Positions 9,359 through 17,872 of a DNA stretch of 44,252 bases are shown here, one piece after another. The first letter of the stretch is position 1; each line of letters opens with the position of its first letter. A program made the translations under genes and the position numbers. This stretch comes from Limosilactobacillus portuensis (GTDB lineage: Bacteria; Bacillota; Bacilli; Lactobacillales; Lactobacillaceae), in the NCBI RefSeq assembly GCF_014838735.1, contig NZ_JABUXQ010000020.1, positions 1-44,252 of the forward strand, read 5' to 3'. The notes under the pieces were generated by a model that saw only the letters and a list, made by a program, of their open reading frames with translations, did no database searches and had not been told where the DNA came from.

Positions 9359-9895
9359 TTACTTTTTGGTTGAACCGAAGCCACCAGTCCGCCGTGCGAT
9401 TGGTTGTTTCTCGTCATCAGCGACAAGGAATGGCATAAAGATTCCTTGACCAATTCGTTCACCTTTCTTAATCTGATAATCCGTTAATCCATAGTTAATG
9501 AGTTGGAAGAAGATTTCGCCTTCATTACTATCATTATCATAATAATCAGCATCCACAATGCCGACACCATTTGGAAGGATTAACCGACGCTTTAGCGGAC
9601 CACTAGAACGATTAGCTAATAGCAAGAATTCATTATCCTGCATGTAAGCCTTAATTCCAGTTGGGACTAGATATGGTTTAAGGCATTGATCAGCGTGTTT
9701 AAGTTCATCAGGGCTTAGCTTTGATTGCTGATGAATTTTCCAAAGGGTCTTTAAGAAGTTCCCTTTCCAAATTGATGGAAGAACAAAATCTTCCGCAGCT
9801 TCAAAGTCATAACCAGCTGCATTGGCAGTTTGCCGACTTGGTAAATGAAGCCCCTGATCCTGCTTGCTTGAAACAATCTTAAATCCGCGTTTCAT
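9359..9895 (-). CDS. dut: dUTP diphosphatase (trimeric dUTPase)
   Basis: Hydrolyses dUTP to dUMP and pyrophosphate, keeping uracil out of DNA and supplying dUMP for thymidylate synthesis. Trimeric dUTPase motifs are visible in order: NAAGYDFEA, LANRSSGPLKRRLILPNGVGIVDADYYD (motifs 2 and 3, with the catalytic Asp in DADYYD), KGERIGQGIF and the C-terminal Gly-rich arm RRTGGFGST. At 178 residues it is longer than the roughly 150 of short forms because of an insert at about residues 35-70, as in other lactobacilli. AGGTGA precedes the ATG. The 172 bases between it and radA show no clear feature. Confidence 0.93.
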   Translation of the reverse strand: MKRGFKIVSSKQDQGLHLPSRQTANAAGYDFEAAEDFVLPSIWKGNFLKTLWKIHQQSKLSPDELKHADQCLKPYLVPTGIKAYMQDNEFLLLANRSSGPLKRRLILPNGVGIVDADYYDNDSNEGEIFFQLINYGLTDYQIKKGERIGQGIFMPFLVADDEKQPIARRTGGFGSTKK

Positions 9896-9999
9896 TTATA
9901 TCACCTAATCCTTTTTATAAACTATCTACTTATTATAAAATAGATATAGGATTTATGGTATTGCTTTACACTGAATAGATTTGGAATGGATGTGATCAA

Positions 10000-10293
10000 A
10001 TGGATTACAAGGTTGAAGAAAACCGAATTGTCGCTAGTGATGATCAACAACCCTTCGTGGGCGAAATAAGCTTTCCAAAAATAACAGGGGTGCCTGATCG
10101 GGTCGTTGTTGAGCGGGTCTTCGTTCACCCTGATTACCGTGGCAAAGGGATTGCGGCAGAGTTGGTTCGCCAATTCGTTAAGTACGCCACTACCCATCAA
10201 CTAACCGTAAAATTAATGTGTCCTTATGCTGTCAAACAGTTTAAGATACATCCCGAATACCAACAATTATTATTACCTGAAGATCGTTTCTAA
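10000..10293 (+). CDS. Small GNAT-type N-acetyltransferase (YjdJ-like)
   Basis: A 97-residue single-domain protein of the short GCN5-related family (COG2388 type). Acetyl-CoA binding is indicated by VFVHPDYRGKGIAAELVRQFVKYA (the V-x-P-x-x-R-G-x-G-x-A motif), followed by KLMCPYAVKQFKIHPEYQ. Substrate unknown. It lies 11 bases upstream of rpiA and is probably cotranscribed with it. A divergent promoter region (9896-9999) separates it from dut. Confidence 0.8.
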   Translation: MDYKVEENRIVASDDQQPFVGEISFPKITGVPDRVVVERVFVHPDYRGKGIAAELVRQFVKYATTHQLTVKLMCPYAVKQFKIHPEYQQLLLPEDRF

Positions 10294-10304
10294 GGAGGAA
10301 ACTC

Positions 10305-10997
10305 ATGAATCAAGATGAGCTAAAACAACAAGTTGGCCGTGAAGCAGTTAAGTACATCCGTCCAGGGATGGTTGTCGGCCTAGGAACAGGGACAACCGTT
10401 CACTGCTTGGTGGAAGCACTCGGTGAGCATGTTAAGAATGGTGATTTATCTGATATTGTTTGTGTTACAACCTCAAACAGAACTACTCGCCAAGCTCAAA
10501 GTCTTGGGATTAAGGTTGAAGAAATTGATGATGTTGATCATATTGACCTTACTATTGATGGGGCTGATGAAATCAGTGATAATTTCCAAGGAATCAAGGG
10601 TGGCGGTGGCGCTCTCCTCTGGGAAAAGATTGTCTCCAACTATTCTGACCACGTAATGTGGATTGTTGATGAATCAAAATTAGTTCACCACTTAGGAGCA
10701 TTTCCACTACCAGTTGAGGTTACTCCATACGGAAGTCAGCACCTCTTTACTAAGTTGGCTCGACGTGGTTACAACCCAACATGGCGAATGCTTCCTGATA
10801 ACAGTGACAAGTTCCGGACACACCAACGAAACTTCATTATTGATCTCCACCTGGAAGACATTAATGACCCATTCGCTCTTCATGAAGAATTGATCGGGAT
10901 GGTTGGTCTAATTGAAGATGGGTTGTTCCTAAACCAAGTTAATGACATTCTTGTTGGTACCCAAGATGGGCCAAAATTCTTTCATGCCCGTCCATAA
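10305..10997 (+). CDS. rpiA: Ribose-5-phosphate isomerase A
   Basis: Interconverts ribose 5-phosphate and ribulose 5-phosphate in the pentose-phosphate pathway, central in a heterofermenter. Family motifs: VVGLGTGTTV near residue 25, TIDGADEI with the catalytic acidic residues, KGGGGALLWEKI, WIVDESKLV and PVEVTPYG. Complete at 230 residues. AAGGAGG precedes the ATG, and a terminator follows at 11033. Confidence 0.95.
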   Translation: MNQDELKQQVGREAVKYIRPGMVVGLGTGTTVHCLVEALGEHVKNGDLSDIVCVTTSNRTTRQAQSLGIKVEEIDDVDHIDLTIDGADEISDNFQGIKGGGGALLWEKIVSNYSDHVMWIVDESKLVHHLGAFPLPVEVTPYGSQHLFTKLARRGYNPTWRMLPDNSDKFRTHQRNFIIDLHLEDINDPFALHEELIGMVGLIEDGLFLNQVNDILVGTQDGPKFFHARP

Positions 10998-11032
10998 TGT
11001 AAGAACGTAAAATTTAATAAATGATCTTAATG

Positions 11033-11069
11033 AAGCTGAGAAAAACGTTTGGTTCTTTCTCAGCTTTTT
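11033..11069 (+). terminator. Intrinsic terminator after rpiA
   Basis: Stem AAGCTGAGAAA with TTTCTCAGCTT, followed by TTTTT. It lies 35 bases after the rpiA stop. Confidence 0.85.
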
Positions 11070-11154
11070 ACTATTACCAGCAATTTCCGAATTTACTGAG
11101 TCTAATTGCGGGAATCCAAATAGGCTCTTAAATGGGTTAATTCCCAGCTTCTCA

Positions 11155-12045
11155 CTAATTTTCCCTACCACTATAATCAAGAATTAGCTCCCATAACTTT
11201 TCTTTAGCAGGTGAAAGGATCTCATTACGGCGCGCGACTAGTGAAAGATGAAATACTGGTTGCTGCGGATCGGCCAAGGCTACATTAACCAACCGATCGT
11301 TAGGCGTAATCGCTAATTTAGTTAAAAATGAAACTCCTAAATTCTCAGCTACCATATTCTTGATAATATGGATATCATTCGTTCGGTAAATAACTTTGGG
11401 ACGGATATGGGCAAGCCGACACATTTTACGAAAGGCTTTTTCATGAATAAAATCGGTATCTGGCAAAATAAACGATTGTCCCTTCAGATCAGCAAATTGT
11501 AAATTCTGCTTCTCTGCCAATTGATGCTTCCGACTCATAATAATGTGAAATGGGTACTGAGCAAACTCCTTAACCGACAGTTCTGGTTGCTGAAGATGAC
11601 TGGCAGATCCAAGAAGAACAATATCTAATTCTCCTCTCAGTAACATTTGCAGTAAATTCTCTGATCCTTCTTCGGTAACCTCCAACTTACCAATTAAATT
11701 TGTGCGAAGCAGCCGTGGAGTAAGCGGTGGGAAATAGTAGTTACCGATAATTGGTGGCAAGCCAAAGCGAATCTTATTTAGCTTAGCGTGGTCAATCTCC
11801 CGGCGTGCAATTGCTAGTTCACGTAAAATCATGCGGACATGTTGAGCGTACTGCTGGCCGACCTTAGTGACTGTTATCTGGTGGTGGACGTGATCACGAA
11901 TAAAAAAGGTTGTCCCGTACTCTTCTTCTAACCGGTTAATTGCCATTGTAATTGTCGGTTGACTGACCTGAAAATGATCGGCAACTACCGAAAAATTTTT
12001 ATCTTTAACAAGTTCAATAAAATATTCTAAATCCCTAATTTTCAT
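11155..12045 (-). CDS. mleR: LysR-family regulator, probable malolactic regulator
   Basis: N-terminal winged helix-turn-helix (residues 1-60: KIRDLEYFIELVKDKNFSVVADHFQVSQPTITMAINRLEEEYG) and a type 2 periplasmic-binding-like effector domain (residues about 90-296). Length (296) is normal. It is divergent from the malolactic enzyme gene, the arrangement of MleR with mleA/mleS, in which L-malate acts as co-inducer. The mleR name therefore rests on context plus family. AAGGG precedes the start. Confidence 0.85.
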   Translation of the reverse strand: MKIRDLEYFIELVKDKNFSVVADHFQVSQPTITMAINRLEEEYGTTFFIRDHVHHQITVTKVGQQYAQHVRMILRELAIARREIDHAKLNKIRFGLPPIIGNYYFPPLTPRLLRTNLIGKLEVTEEGSENLLQMLLRGELDIVLLGSASHLQQPELSVKEFAQYPFHIIMSRKHQLAEKQNLQFADLKGQSFILPDTDFIHEKAFRKMCRLAHIRPKVIYRTNDIHIIKNMVAENLGVSFLTKLAITPNDRLVNVALADPQQPVFHLSLVARRNEILSPAKEKLWELILDYSGREN

Positions 12046-12109
12046 TTTTACCCTTGAGAATGGATGATCGTCTTTAGTATATCAATTTTATTTATAGGAT
12101 AGCACAAAT

Positions 12110-12139
12110 TTGACTATACGCTAATTTGCTTCATATCAT
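12110..12139 (+). promoter_or_regulatory. Promoter of malolactic enzyme gene
   Basis: TTGACT (12110-12115), 18-base spacer, TATCAT (12134-12139). AAAGGAGAT and the ATG follow at normal distance. LysR activators typically bind just upstream, in the AT-rich region 12075-12105, but no convincing T-N11-A box could be singled out. Confidence 0.65.
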
Positions 12140-12176
12140 TGCAATATCAATAATAAATTAAAGGAGATCCTTTGCA

Positions 12177-13796
12177 ATGACAGACGCAATGTCAATTCTT
12201 AATAATCCCTTTAAAAACAAGGGGACTGCATTTACATTAGATGAACGGAAGAAGTTAGGGCTAGTCGGTACTTTGCCACCTCGGGTAAAGACAATTGAAG
12301 AACAAGAAGCTGATACCTATGCCCTCTACCAAAGCAAGACTTCCCGAATTGAAAAGCGTCACTTTTTAATGGAAGTGTTCAACGCTAACCGAACACTCTT
12401 CTTCTACTTAATGAAAAAGCACATTACCGAAATGATGCCAATCGTTTATGATCCAGTAATTGCTGAATCAATTGAAAAGTACAACGAACGATACCTTCGC
12501 CCCCAAGACGCCGTTTACCTCTCCGTTAAGCACCCTGAAGACATTGAGCAAAGCCTTCAAAATGTTAGTGCTGATCGCGACATTCGCCTAATCGTTGTTA
12601 CCGATTCTCAAGGGATTTTAGGGATTGGTGACTGGGGTGTTGATGGTGTTGACATTGCTGTCGGTAAGTTAATGGTTTATACCGCTGCCGCTGGGGTTGA
12701 TCCTTCTCAAGTCCTCCCAATTTCAATTGATGCGGGAACCGATAACGAAACATTACTCAATGATCCAAACTATCTTGGTGAACGGCACCACCGGATTACT
12801 GGTCAAGAATACTTTGACTTCATTGACCGGTTTGTTGAAACGGTTGAAAAACTGTACCCAAAGAGCCTGCTCCATTTTGAAGACTTTGGTCGGGGAACGG
12901 CAGCCCGAATTCTGGATAAGTACCATGACAAAATTTTAACCTTCAACGATGATATTCAAGGAACCGGGATCATTGCCTTAGCAGGTGTCCTTGGTGCATT
13001 GAACATTTCTAAGGAAAAATTAGCTGACCAGAAGTTTTTAACATTCGGTGCCGGAAGTGCCGGGATGGGAATTGCCAAGATGCTGTTTGATGAACTGGTC
13101 CGTCAGGGGATGGATCCGGCTGAAGCTAAGAAGCACTTCTACCTTGTTGATAAGCAAGGCTTGTTATTTGACGATACGGAAGGGCTCACGCCAAAGCAAA
13201 AACCATTTACCCGGAAGCGGAGTGAATTTAAGAATGCCGATGAACTAACTAACTTAGCTGCCGTTGTCGAAGCTATTCACCCGACTGTCATGATCGGAAC
13301 TTCTACTCAACCAGGAACATTTACCGAAGAGATTGTTAAAGAAATGGCTGCGCATACCGAACGACCAATCATTTTCCCCCTTTCCAACCCAACTAAACTT
13401 GCGGAAGCACGGGCAGAAGATTTATTGAAGTGGACTGATGGTCGTGCTTTAGTTGCCACTGGAATTCCAGTTAATGATATTGAATACAACGGAACTACTT
13501 ATAACATTGGTCAAGCAAACAATGCCTTGATCTATCCTGGAGTTGGTTTTGGTGCAATCGCAACCGAATCAAAGAAGATCAATAATGCCATGCTAGCTGC
13601 CGCTGCCCACTCACTTGTTGGGTTAGTTGATCCGGATAAGCCCGGGGCTGCCGTTCTTCCACCAGTTAGAGATATGGCAAAGTTCTCCAAGACAGTTGCC
13701 ATTGCGGTTGCCCAATCTGCCATTGACCAAGGCTTCTCTTCGGCAAAGGACGCTCAAAAAGCGGTCGAAAAGATGACCTGGGAAGCAAAATATTAA
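12177..13796 (+). CDS. mleA: Malolactic enzyme
   Basis: NAD- and Mn-dependent decarboxylation of L-malate to L-lactate and CO2, which raises internal pH and helps drive a proton gradient. Malic enzyme fold: N-terminal malic domain with [17 protein letters not shown], metal-binding [16 protein letters not shown] and [16 protein letters not shown], and NAD-binding [14 protein letters not shown]. At 539 residues it matches lactic acid bacterial malolactic enzymes rather than plain malic enzymes. Ribosome site AAAGGAGAT. A malate permease gene usually follows, but here pepC follows after a terminator, so malate uptake must be encoded elsewhere. Confidence 0.93.
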   Translation: MTDAMSILNNPFKNKGTAFTLDERKKLGLVGTLPPRVKTIEEQEADTYALYQSKTSRIEKRHFLMEVFNANRTLFFYLMKKHITEMMPIVYDPVIAESIEKYNERYLRPQDAVYLSVKHPEDIEQSLQNVSADRDIRLIVVTDSQGILGIGDWGVDGVDIAVGKLMVYTAAAGVDPSQVLPISIDAGTDNETLLNDPNYLGERHHRITGQEYFDFIDRFVETVEKLYPKSLLHFEDFGRGTAARILDKYHDKILTFNDDIQGTGIIALAGVLGALNISKEKLADQKFLTFGAGSAGMGIAKMLFDELVRQGMDPAEAKKHFYLVDKQGLLFDDTEGLTPKQKPFTRKRSEFKNADELTNLAAVVEAIHPTVMIGTSTQPGTFTEEIVKEMAAHTERPIIFPLSNPTKLAEARAEDLLKWTDGRALVATGIPVNDIEYNGTTYNIGQANNALIYPGVGFGAIATESKKINNAMLAAAAHSLVGLVDPDKPGAAVLPPVRDMAKFSKTVAIAVAQSAIDQGFSSAKDAQKAVEKMTWEAKY

Positions 13797-13806
13797 TATT
13801 ATTAAC

Positions 13807-13839
13807 GACGATCAAGTAAAGTTACTTGGTCGCCTTTTT
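13807..13839 (+). terminator. Intrinsic terminator after mleA
   Basis: Imperfect stem GACGATCAAGTAA with TTACTTGGTCGCC, followed by TTTTT. It lies between mleA and the pepC promoter. Confidence 0.75.
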
Positions 13840-13891
13840 CTTGAGGAACCACTATAATAGTAAGTAACTATTTTAAGGAGTGTGACCAATT

Positions 13892-15232
13892 GTGAGTTTT
13901 GAAATTGATAATTCCGCAATTAATTATTTCCACGAAGATTATGATCAACGAAAAGAATCCGCTGTCCTCGAAAATGCCGTTACTAAGAATGGGGTTAATG
14001 CCGCAAGTTTTAACTGGCACTCAATTGCTGATAACGCGCCCCACTTTTCAATTGATTTAAAAACTGGTGATGTTGCTGACCAAAAGCAATCAGGACGTTG
14101 CTGGATGTTTGCTGCCCTGAACACAATGCGTCACGACATGCAACATAAGTTTAACTTACCTGATAACTTTGAACTTTCTCAATCCTACCAATTCTTCTGG
14201 GATAAGTTTGAAAAGGCTAATTACTTCTATGAAAATGTGATTAAGACTGCTAAGTTACCCACTGACGACCGCAAAGTCGCATGGCTAATGGCTGCACCAC
14301 AATCTGATGGTGGTCAATGGGATATGCTTTGCGCCCTCATTGAAAAGTATGGTGTTATGCCTAAATCAGCAATGCCTGAATCATTTAACTCCAATCGTTC
14401 TAACGGGATTAATAACCTCTTAAACAATAAGCTGCGTCATGACGCTGTAATCTTGCGGAAGATGGTTAATGATGAACACGCTAATGAAGATGCGCTTAAC
14501 ACTAAACGGAAAGAAATGTTAAATGACGTTTACCGGATGCTTTCATATGCCTTTGGCGAACCAGCAAGTCACTTTGACTTTGAATACCGGACAAAGAAGG
14601 ATAACGAATTCCACCGGGATGAAAACATTACCCCACAAGAATTCTTCAAGAAGTATGTCGGCTGGAACCTTGACGACTACATTTCGGTTATTCAAGCACC
14701 GACTGCTGATAAGGAATACTACAAGACTTACACAATCGACATGTTAGGTAACGTTGTTGGTGGTCGGCAAATTAAGCACTTAAACTTACCAATGGATGAA
14801 TTCAAGAAGCTGGCGATCGACCAACTTAAGGCTGGTGAAAGTGTTTGGTTCGGTTCTGACGTTGTTAAATATTCAGAGACCAAGCTTGGGATTATGGCGT
14901 TAAACACTTATGACTATGCCAAGTTATTTAATACCGACCTAGAAATGACAAAGGCCCAAGCACTTGACTATGGTCAAAGCATGATGGACCACGCAATGGT
15001 TCTTACCGGTGTTGATCTGGTCAACGATCAGCCAACCAAGTGGAAGGTCGAAAACTCCTGGGGACCAAAAGTTGGTACTAAGGGTTACTTCGTTATGAGT
15101 GACGACTGGATGGATAAGTACTGCTACCAAATTGTCGTTAACAAAAAGTACCTTAGTGATAAGCTTAAGCAAGCTCAAGCCCAAGAACCAATCGTCCTCA
15201 AGCCTTGGGATCCAATGGGAACATTGGCGTAG
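13892..15232 (+). CDS. pepC: Aminopeptidase C (bleomycin hydrolase family)
   Basis: Cytoplasmic papain-fold (C1-B) cysteine aminopeptidase that releases N-terminal amino acids from peptides. The catalytic triad is visible: Cys70 in KQSGRCWMFA, His367 in MMDHAMVLTGV and Asn388 in VENSWG. It begins with GTG at 13892, supported by AAGGAG 11 bases upstream and a TATAAT at 13853-13858. The 446-residue length and the C-terminal tail that enters the active site (ending LKPWDPMGTLA) are normal. Together with DtpT, encoded at 35531-37027, it fits peptide-based amino-acid nutrition. Confidence 0.95.
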   Translation: MSFEIDNSAINYFHEDYDQRKESAVLENAVTKNGVNAASFNWHSIADNAPHFSIDLKTGDVADQKQSGRCWMFAALNTMRHDMQHKFNLPDNFELSQSYQFFWDKFEKANYFYENVIKTAKLPTDDRKVAWLMAAPQSDGGQWDMLCALIEKYGVMPKSAMPESFNSNRSNGINNLLNNKLRHDAVILRKMVNDEHANEDALNTKRKEMLNDVYRMLSYAFGEPASHFDFEYRTKKDNEFHRDENITPQEFFKKYVGWNLDDYISVIQAPTADKEYYKTYTIDMLGNVVGGRQIKHLNLPMDEFKKLAIDQLKAGESVWFGSDVVKYSETKLGIMALNTYDYAKLFNTDLEMTKAQALDYGQSMMDHAMVLTGVDLVNDQPTKWKVENSWGPKVGTKGYFVMSDDWMDKYCYQIVVNKKYLSDKLKQAQAQEPIVLKPWDPMGTLA

Positions 15233-15584
15233 GAAGAGAGTGTCTTCGTCCCAAAGAGTTTCCGGAAAGCTAGCAATTTCTCCTGACGAAGAAGTGAACC
15301 AGAAAATTTATTTTCGTCTGTGAACCCTCGCAAGGCTGATTAGACTTCTTGCTATCAACTTGTTGATGAAAGAGGTCAATCAGCTACTGCGCAGATCTTG
15401 ACTTAGCTGCCTAGAACATCAGTATAGGAAAGATTAGAGTAATTATATAAAACGAAAATTCCCCTAATACTCAGGTAAATTCCTGAATACTAGGGGATTT
15501 GTTAGTTAATAGGATGGGATGTCTACTGCAACCGAGCCTAGATCTGCTCGCCCTAACCTTCCGGTGGCTAACGGGCTCACACTC
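15233..15584. repeat. Intergenic repeat region between pepC and cyuA-like gene
   Basis: No gene is seen. Directly after the pepC stop lies a GAGTGT-led structured stretch with CTTCGTC (15244-15250) and GACGAAG (about 15284-15291) as inverted arms; 15272-15291 is an exact reverse copy of 4697-4716. At 15457-15500 an imperfect 19-bp hairpin with arms around TCCCCTAATACTCAGG can act as a terminator for pepC. At 15540-15585 a second element shares 23 identical bases with 4738-4760, and it abuts the stop codon of the neighbouring minus-strand gene. Confidence 0.65.
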
Positions 15585-16376
15585 TTATTCTGTAATATCC
15601 GCGCCGAAGTACTTTTGGGAAAGCTTCTTGACGGTGCCGTCTTTTTGAAGCTTCTTTAGAGCCTCGTTATATGAAGATTGGATTGCTGAATCCTTTTTAT
15701 TGAAAAGTGCCGAGATTTTAGTTGGTTTAGCTTCGCTGGAAACGTCAATCATCTTCAATCCCTTTGTACTGTTCTTCTTGCTGTAAGCATACCAAGCTTC
15801 ACGGGAATTAACTGTCCCTTCAGCACGACCTTGTTTTACCATTGCCACTGAATTGCTAAATTCGCCATTAGGAACAAGGGTACCGTGGTACTTCTTAACA
15901 ACATCAGCATTGTTTGTCCCTGTACCAGCAACAATCTTCTTGCCGCTGATTTGCTTCAAGTTCTTAATCTTACTATCTTTAGGAACAATTAAAACATACC
16001 GAGACTTGATATATGGTGTCGAGAAATTGTACTTTTTAGCTCGTTCTGGAGTCTGTGTAATGTCATTCATCACTACGTCATACTTTCCCGAGCCTAATCC
16101 CGCTACTAAAGAATCCCACTTACTCGGGACAAACTTAGCTTTCAAGCCCATTTCCTTAGCTACAGCTTTCCCCAGCTCCACTTCAAAACCAGTTAGCTTA
16201 TTGTTCTTCCGGTAAGAATAAGGGGAGTACGTTCCTTCAAGCCCAATCGTCAGCTCACCTTTTTGCTTTAATTCTGAGTTTACCTGTGATGATGCTGCGT
16301 GGATACTACCGATTCCCGCAGTTGTGCCGACCGTGAGTGCCGCTAATGTTACCAATACCTTTTTCCAAATCTTCAT
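15585..16376 (-). CDS. cyuA: Cystine-binding protein of ABC transporter (BspA/CyuA/MapA family)
   Basis: Family 3 extracellular solute-binding protein: ELTIGLEGTYSPYSYRKNNKLTGFEVELGKAVAKEMG and YDVVMNDITQTPERAKKYNFSTPY are the ligand-domain signatures. The signal peptide (residues 1-28, ending SIHAA) has no lipobox cysteine, and the mature protein is Lys-rich. Both fit the basic surface protein BspA/CyuA of L. reuteri/fermentum BR11, which binds cystine, and its relatives MapA and CnBP, described as mucus or collagen adhesins. The protein may thus act as both transporter component and adhesin. AAAGGAG precedes the ATG. It is the last gene of the cgl-cyu operon. Confidence 0.82.
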   Translation of the reverse strand: MKIWKKVLVTLAALTVGTTAGIGSIHAASSQVNSELKQKGELTIGLEGTYSPYSYRKNNKLTGFEVELGKAVAKEMGLKAKFVPSKWDSLVAGLGSGKYDVVMNDITQTPERAKKYNFSTPYIKSRYVLIVPKDSKIKNLKQISGKKIVAGTGTNNADVVKKYHGTLVPNGEFSNSVAMVKQGRAEGTVNSREAWYAYSKKNSTKGLKMIDVSSEAKPTKISALFNKKDSAIQSSYNEALKKLQKDGTVKKLSQKYFGADITE

Positions 16377-16391
16377 CTTATCTTTCTCCTT

Positions 16392-17141
16392 TTATTTTAA
16401 ATTCTCCATGGTCATTGAAGCGATAAAGTTTCTAATCCGTTCATTGGGATTTTCCGCAGAGAAGAATTTTTCTGGTGCCCCATCGTAAATAACTTCCCCA
16501 TTTTCTACAAAAACAATCTTGTCAGCAATTTGTTTAGCAAATGCCATGTTGTGAGTTACAAGAACCATTGACTGTTTCTCCCGCGCCAACTGTAAAAGAA
16601 CTTTTAACACACTCAATTCTAATTCCGGATCGAGCGCTGAAGTTGGTTCGTCTAAAAGAACATACTGTGGCTTCATTGCTAGTGCCCGGGCGATTGCGAC
16701 CCGCTGTGCTTGTCCACCCGACAATTCGCTAGGATAAGCGTCACCGTAATCAGCCATCCCCACTTTTGCCAACAATTCTTTAGCCAACTCATTAGCTTGT
16801 TGCCGGCTACTTTTCAGAACTTGAGTTGGTCCTTCAGTAACGTTATTAAGGACTGTCTTATGGGGGAACAGATTATAATTTTGAAAGACCATCCCCGTTT
16901 CTCGCCGGATTGCTAACTTTTCCTTACTGCTAACGGGCTGACTAAAATCAATCTGGTGACCATTAAAGTCATACTGACCACTCTCAGGCGTAACAAAAAG
17001 GTTTAGCGAACGTAAAATTGTCGACTTCCCTGAACCTGATGGCCCAACAAGAACCGTAATCTGACCTGCAGGAAACTCTAATGTAATATCTCTCAAGACA
17101 TGTTTGTTACCGTACGTTTTATTAATTTGGGTCAATTTCAT
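16392..17141 (-). CDS. Amino-acid (cystine) ABC transporter ATP-binding protein
   Basis: ATPase subunit of a polar-amino-acid importer. Walker [10 protein letters not shown] (residues 33-41), Q-loop VFQNYNLFPHKTV, signature LSGGQAQRVAIARAL, Walker [13 protein letters not shown] and switch His in VLVTHNM are all present. Length 249. AGGTGA precedes the ATG. It sits 14 bases after the permease and 15 before the binding protein, so the three form one transporter, one subunit of the Cyu cystine system by context. Confidence 0.9.
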   Translation of the reverse strand: MKLTQINKTYGNKHVLRDITLEFPAGQITVLVGPSGSGKSTILRSLNLFVTPESGQYDFNGHQIDFSQPVSSKEKLAIRRETGMVFQNYNLFPHKTVLNNVTEGPTQVLKSSRQQANELAKELLAKVGMADYGDAYPSELSGGQAQRVAIARALAMKPQYVLLDEPTSALDPELELSVLKVLLQLAREKQSMVLVTHNMAFAKQIADKIVFVENGEVIYDGAPEKFFSAENPNERIRNFIASMTMENLK

Positions 17142-17155
17142 TAATCTTCACCTAC

Positions 17156-17851
17156 TTAACTAATTTCTAGCTGACTGCCCAGCCGCTTTTCGAGATAGTG
17201 CTGGAGAACTGAAAGAACTGTTGTAAATACCGCATAGATTAAGGCAACTAACGTATACATTAATAGCGGTTGATAATTAGCCGCTGCTATCTGTTGACTA
17301 ACTTCAAACATTTCCATAATGGTAATTGAGGCAGCCAGTGAAGTATCTTTCACTAAGCTAATGAAACTGTTTGAAAGTGGTGGCAAGGCAACCCGAAGAG
17401 CTTGAGGAATAATAATCCGCCATAAAATTTTGAGGCGAGTCATCCCAATCGCCGCCCCAGCTTCCCACTGACCATGATCAACAGAGCTAATTGCTGCCCG
17501 AATCGTTTCCGAAGCATACGCTCCAGTATTAAGCGAAAAGGTAATTATTCCCGCTGTAAATGGCTCAAGCTTAATTCCGTGAGGCAATATTCCGCGAATC
17601 CTTAAATATGGCAGTCCAAAGAAAACAATAAATAATTGGACCAACAATGGTGTCGACCGGAAAAGCCAAACGTAAAATTGGACAAACCACTTGAAAATCA
17701 TGAATAGTCCTCGTTGGTGTGACAGCCGAATCAATGCAGTTATCAAAGCAATGATTAAGCCAAAGAAAAATGAAATTAACGCTAAGGGGATTGTATATTT
17801 AAATCCCGCTGCTAGAAGTTGCGGTAACGATGTCCTGATTATTTCCCACAT
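17156..17851 (-). CDS. Amino-acid (cystine) ABC transporter permease
   Basis: HisM/GlnP-type membrane subunit with about five membrane segments (first near residues 12-40). It carries the family ATPase-coupling loop SETIRAAISSVDHGQWEAGAAIGMTRLKILWRIIIPQALRVALPPL. Length 231. AAAGGATT precedes the ATG. It lies 21 bases after the PLP enzyme gene. Confidence 0.9.
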   Translation of the reverse strand: MWEIIRTSLPQLLAAGFKYTIPLALISFFFGLIIALITALIRLSHQRGLFMIFKWFVQFYVWLFRSTPLLVQLFIVFFGLPYLRIRGILPHGIKLEPFTAGIITFSLNTGAYASETIRAAISSVDHGQWEAGAAIGMTRLKILWRIIIPQALRVALPPLSNSFISLVKDTSLAASITIMEMFEVSQQIAAANYQPLLMYTLVALIYAVFTTVLSVLQHYLEKRLGSQLEIS

Positions 17852-17872
17852 GGTTCACTAATCCTTTCTCAG

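Noticed and set aside
12177-13796. NAD-dependent malic enzyme (oxaloacetate/pyruvate forming)
   Set aside because: Length, sequence pattern and divergent LysR neighbour fit malolactic enzyme better, though the families are closely related.
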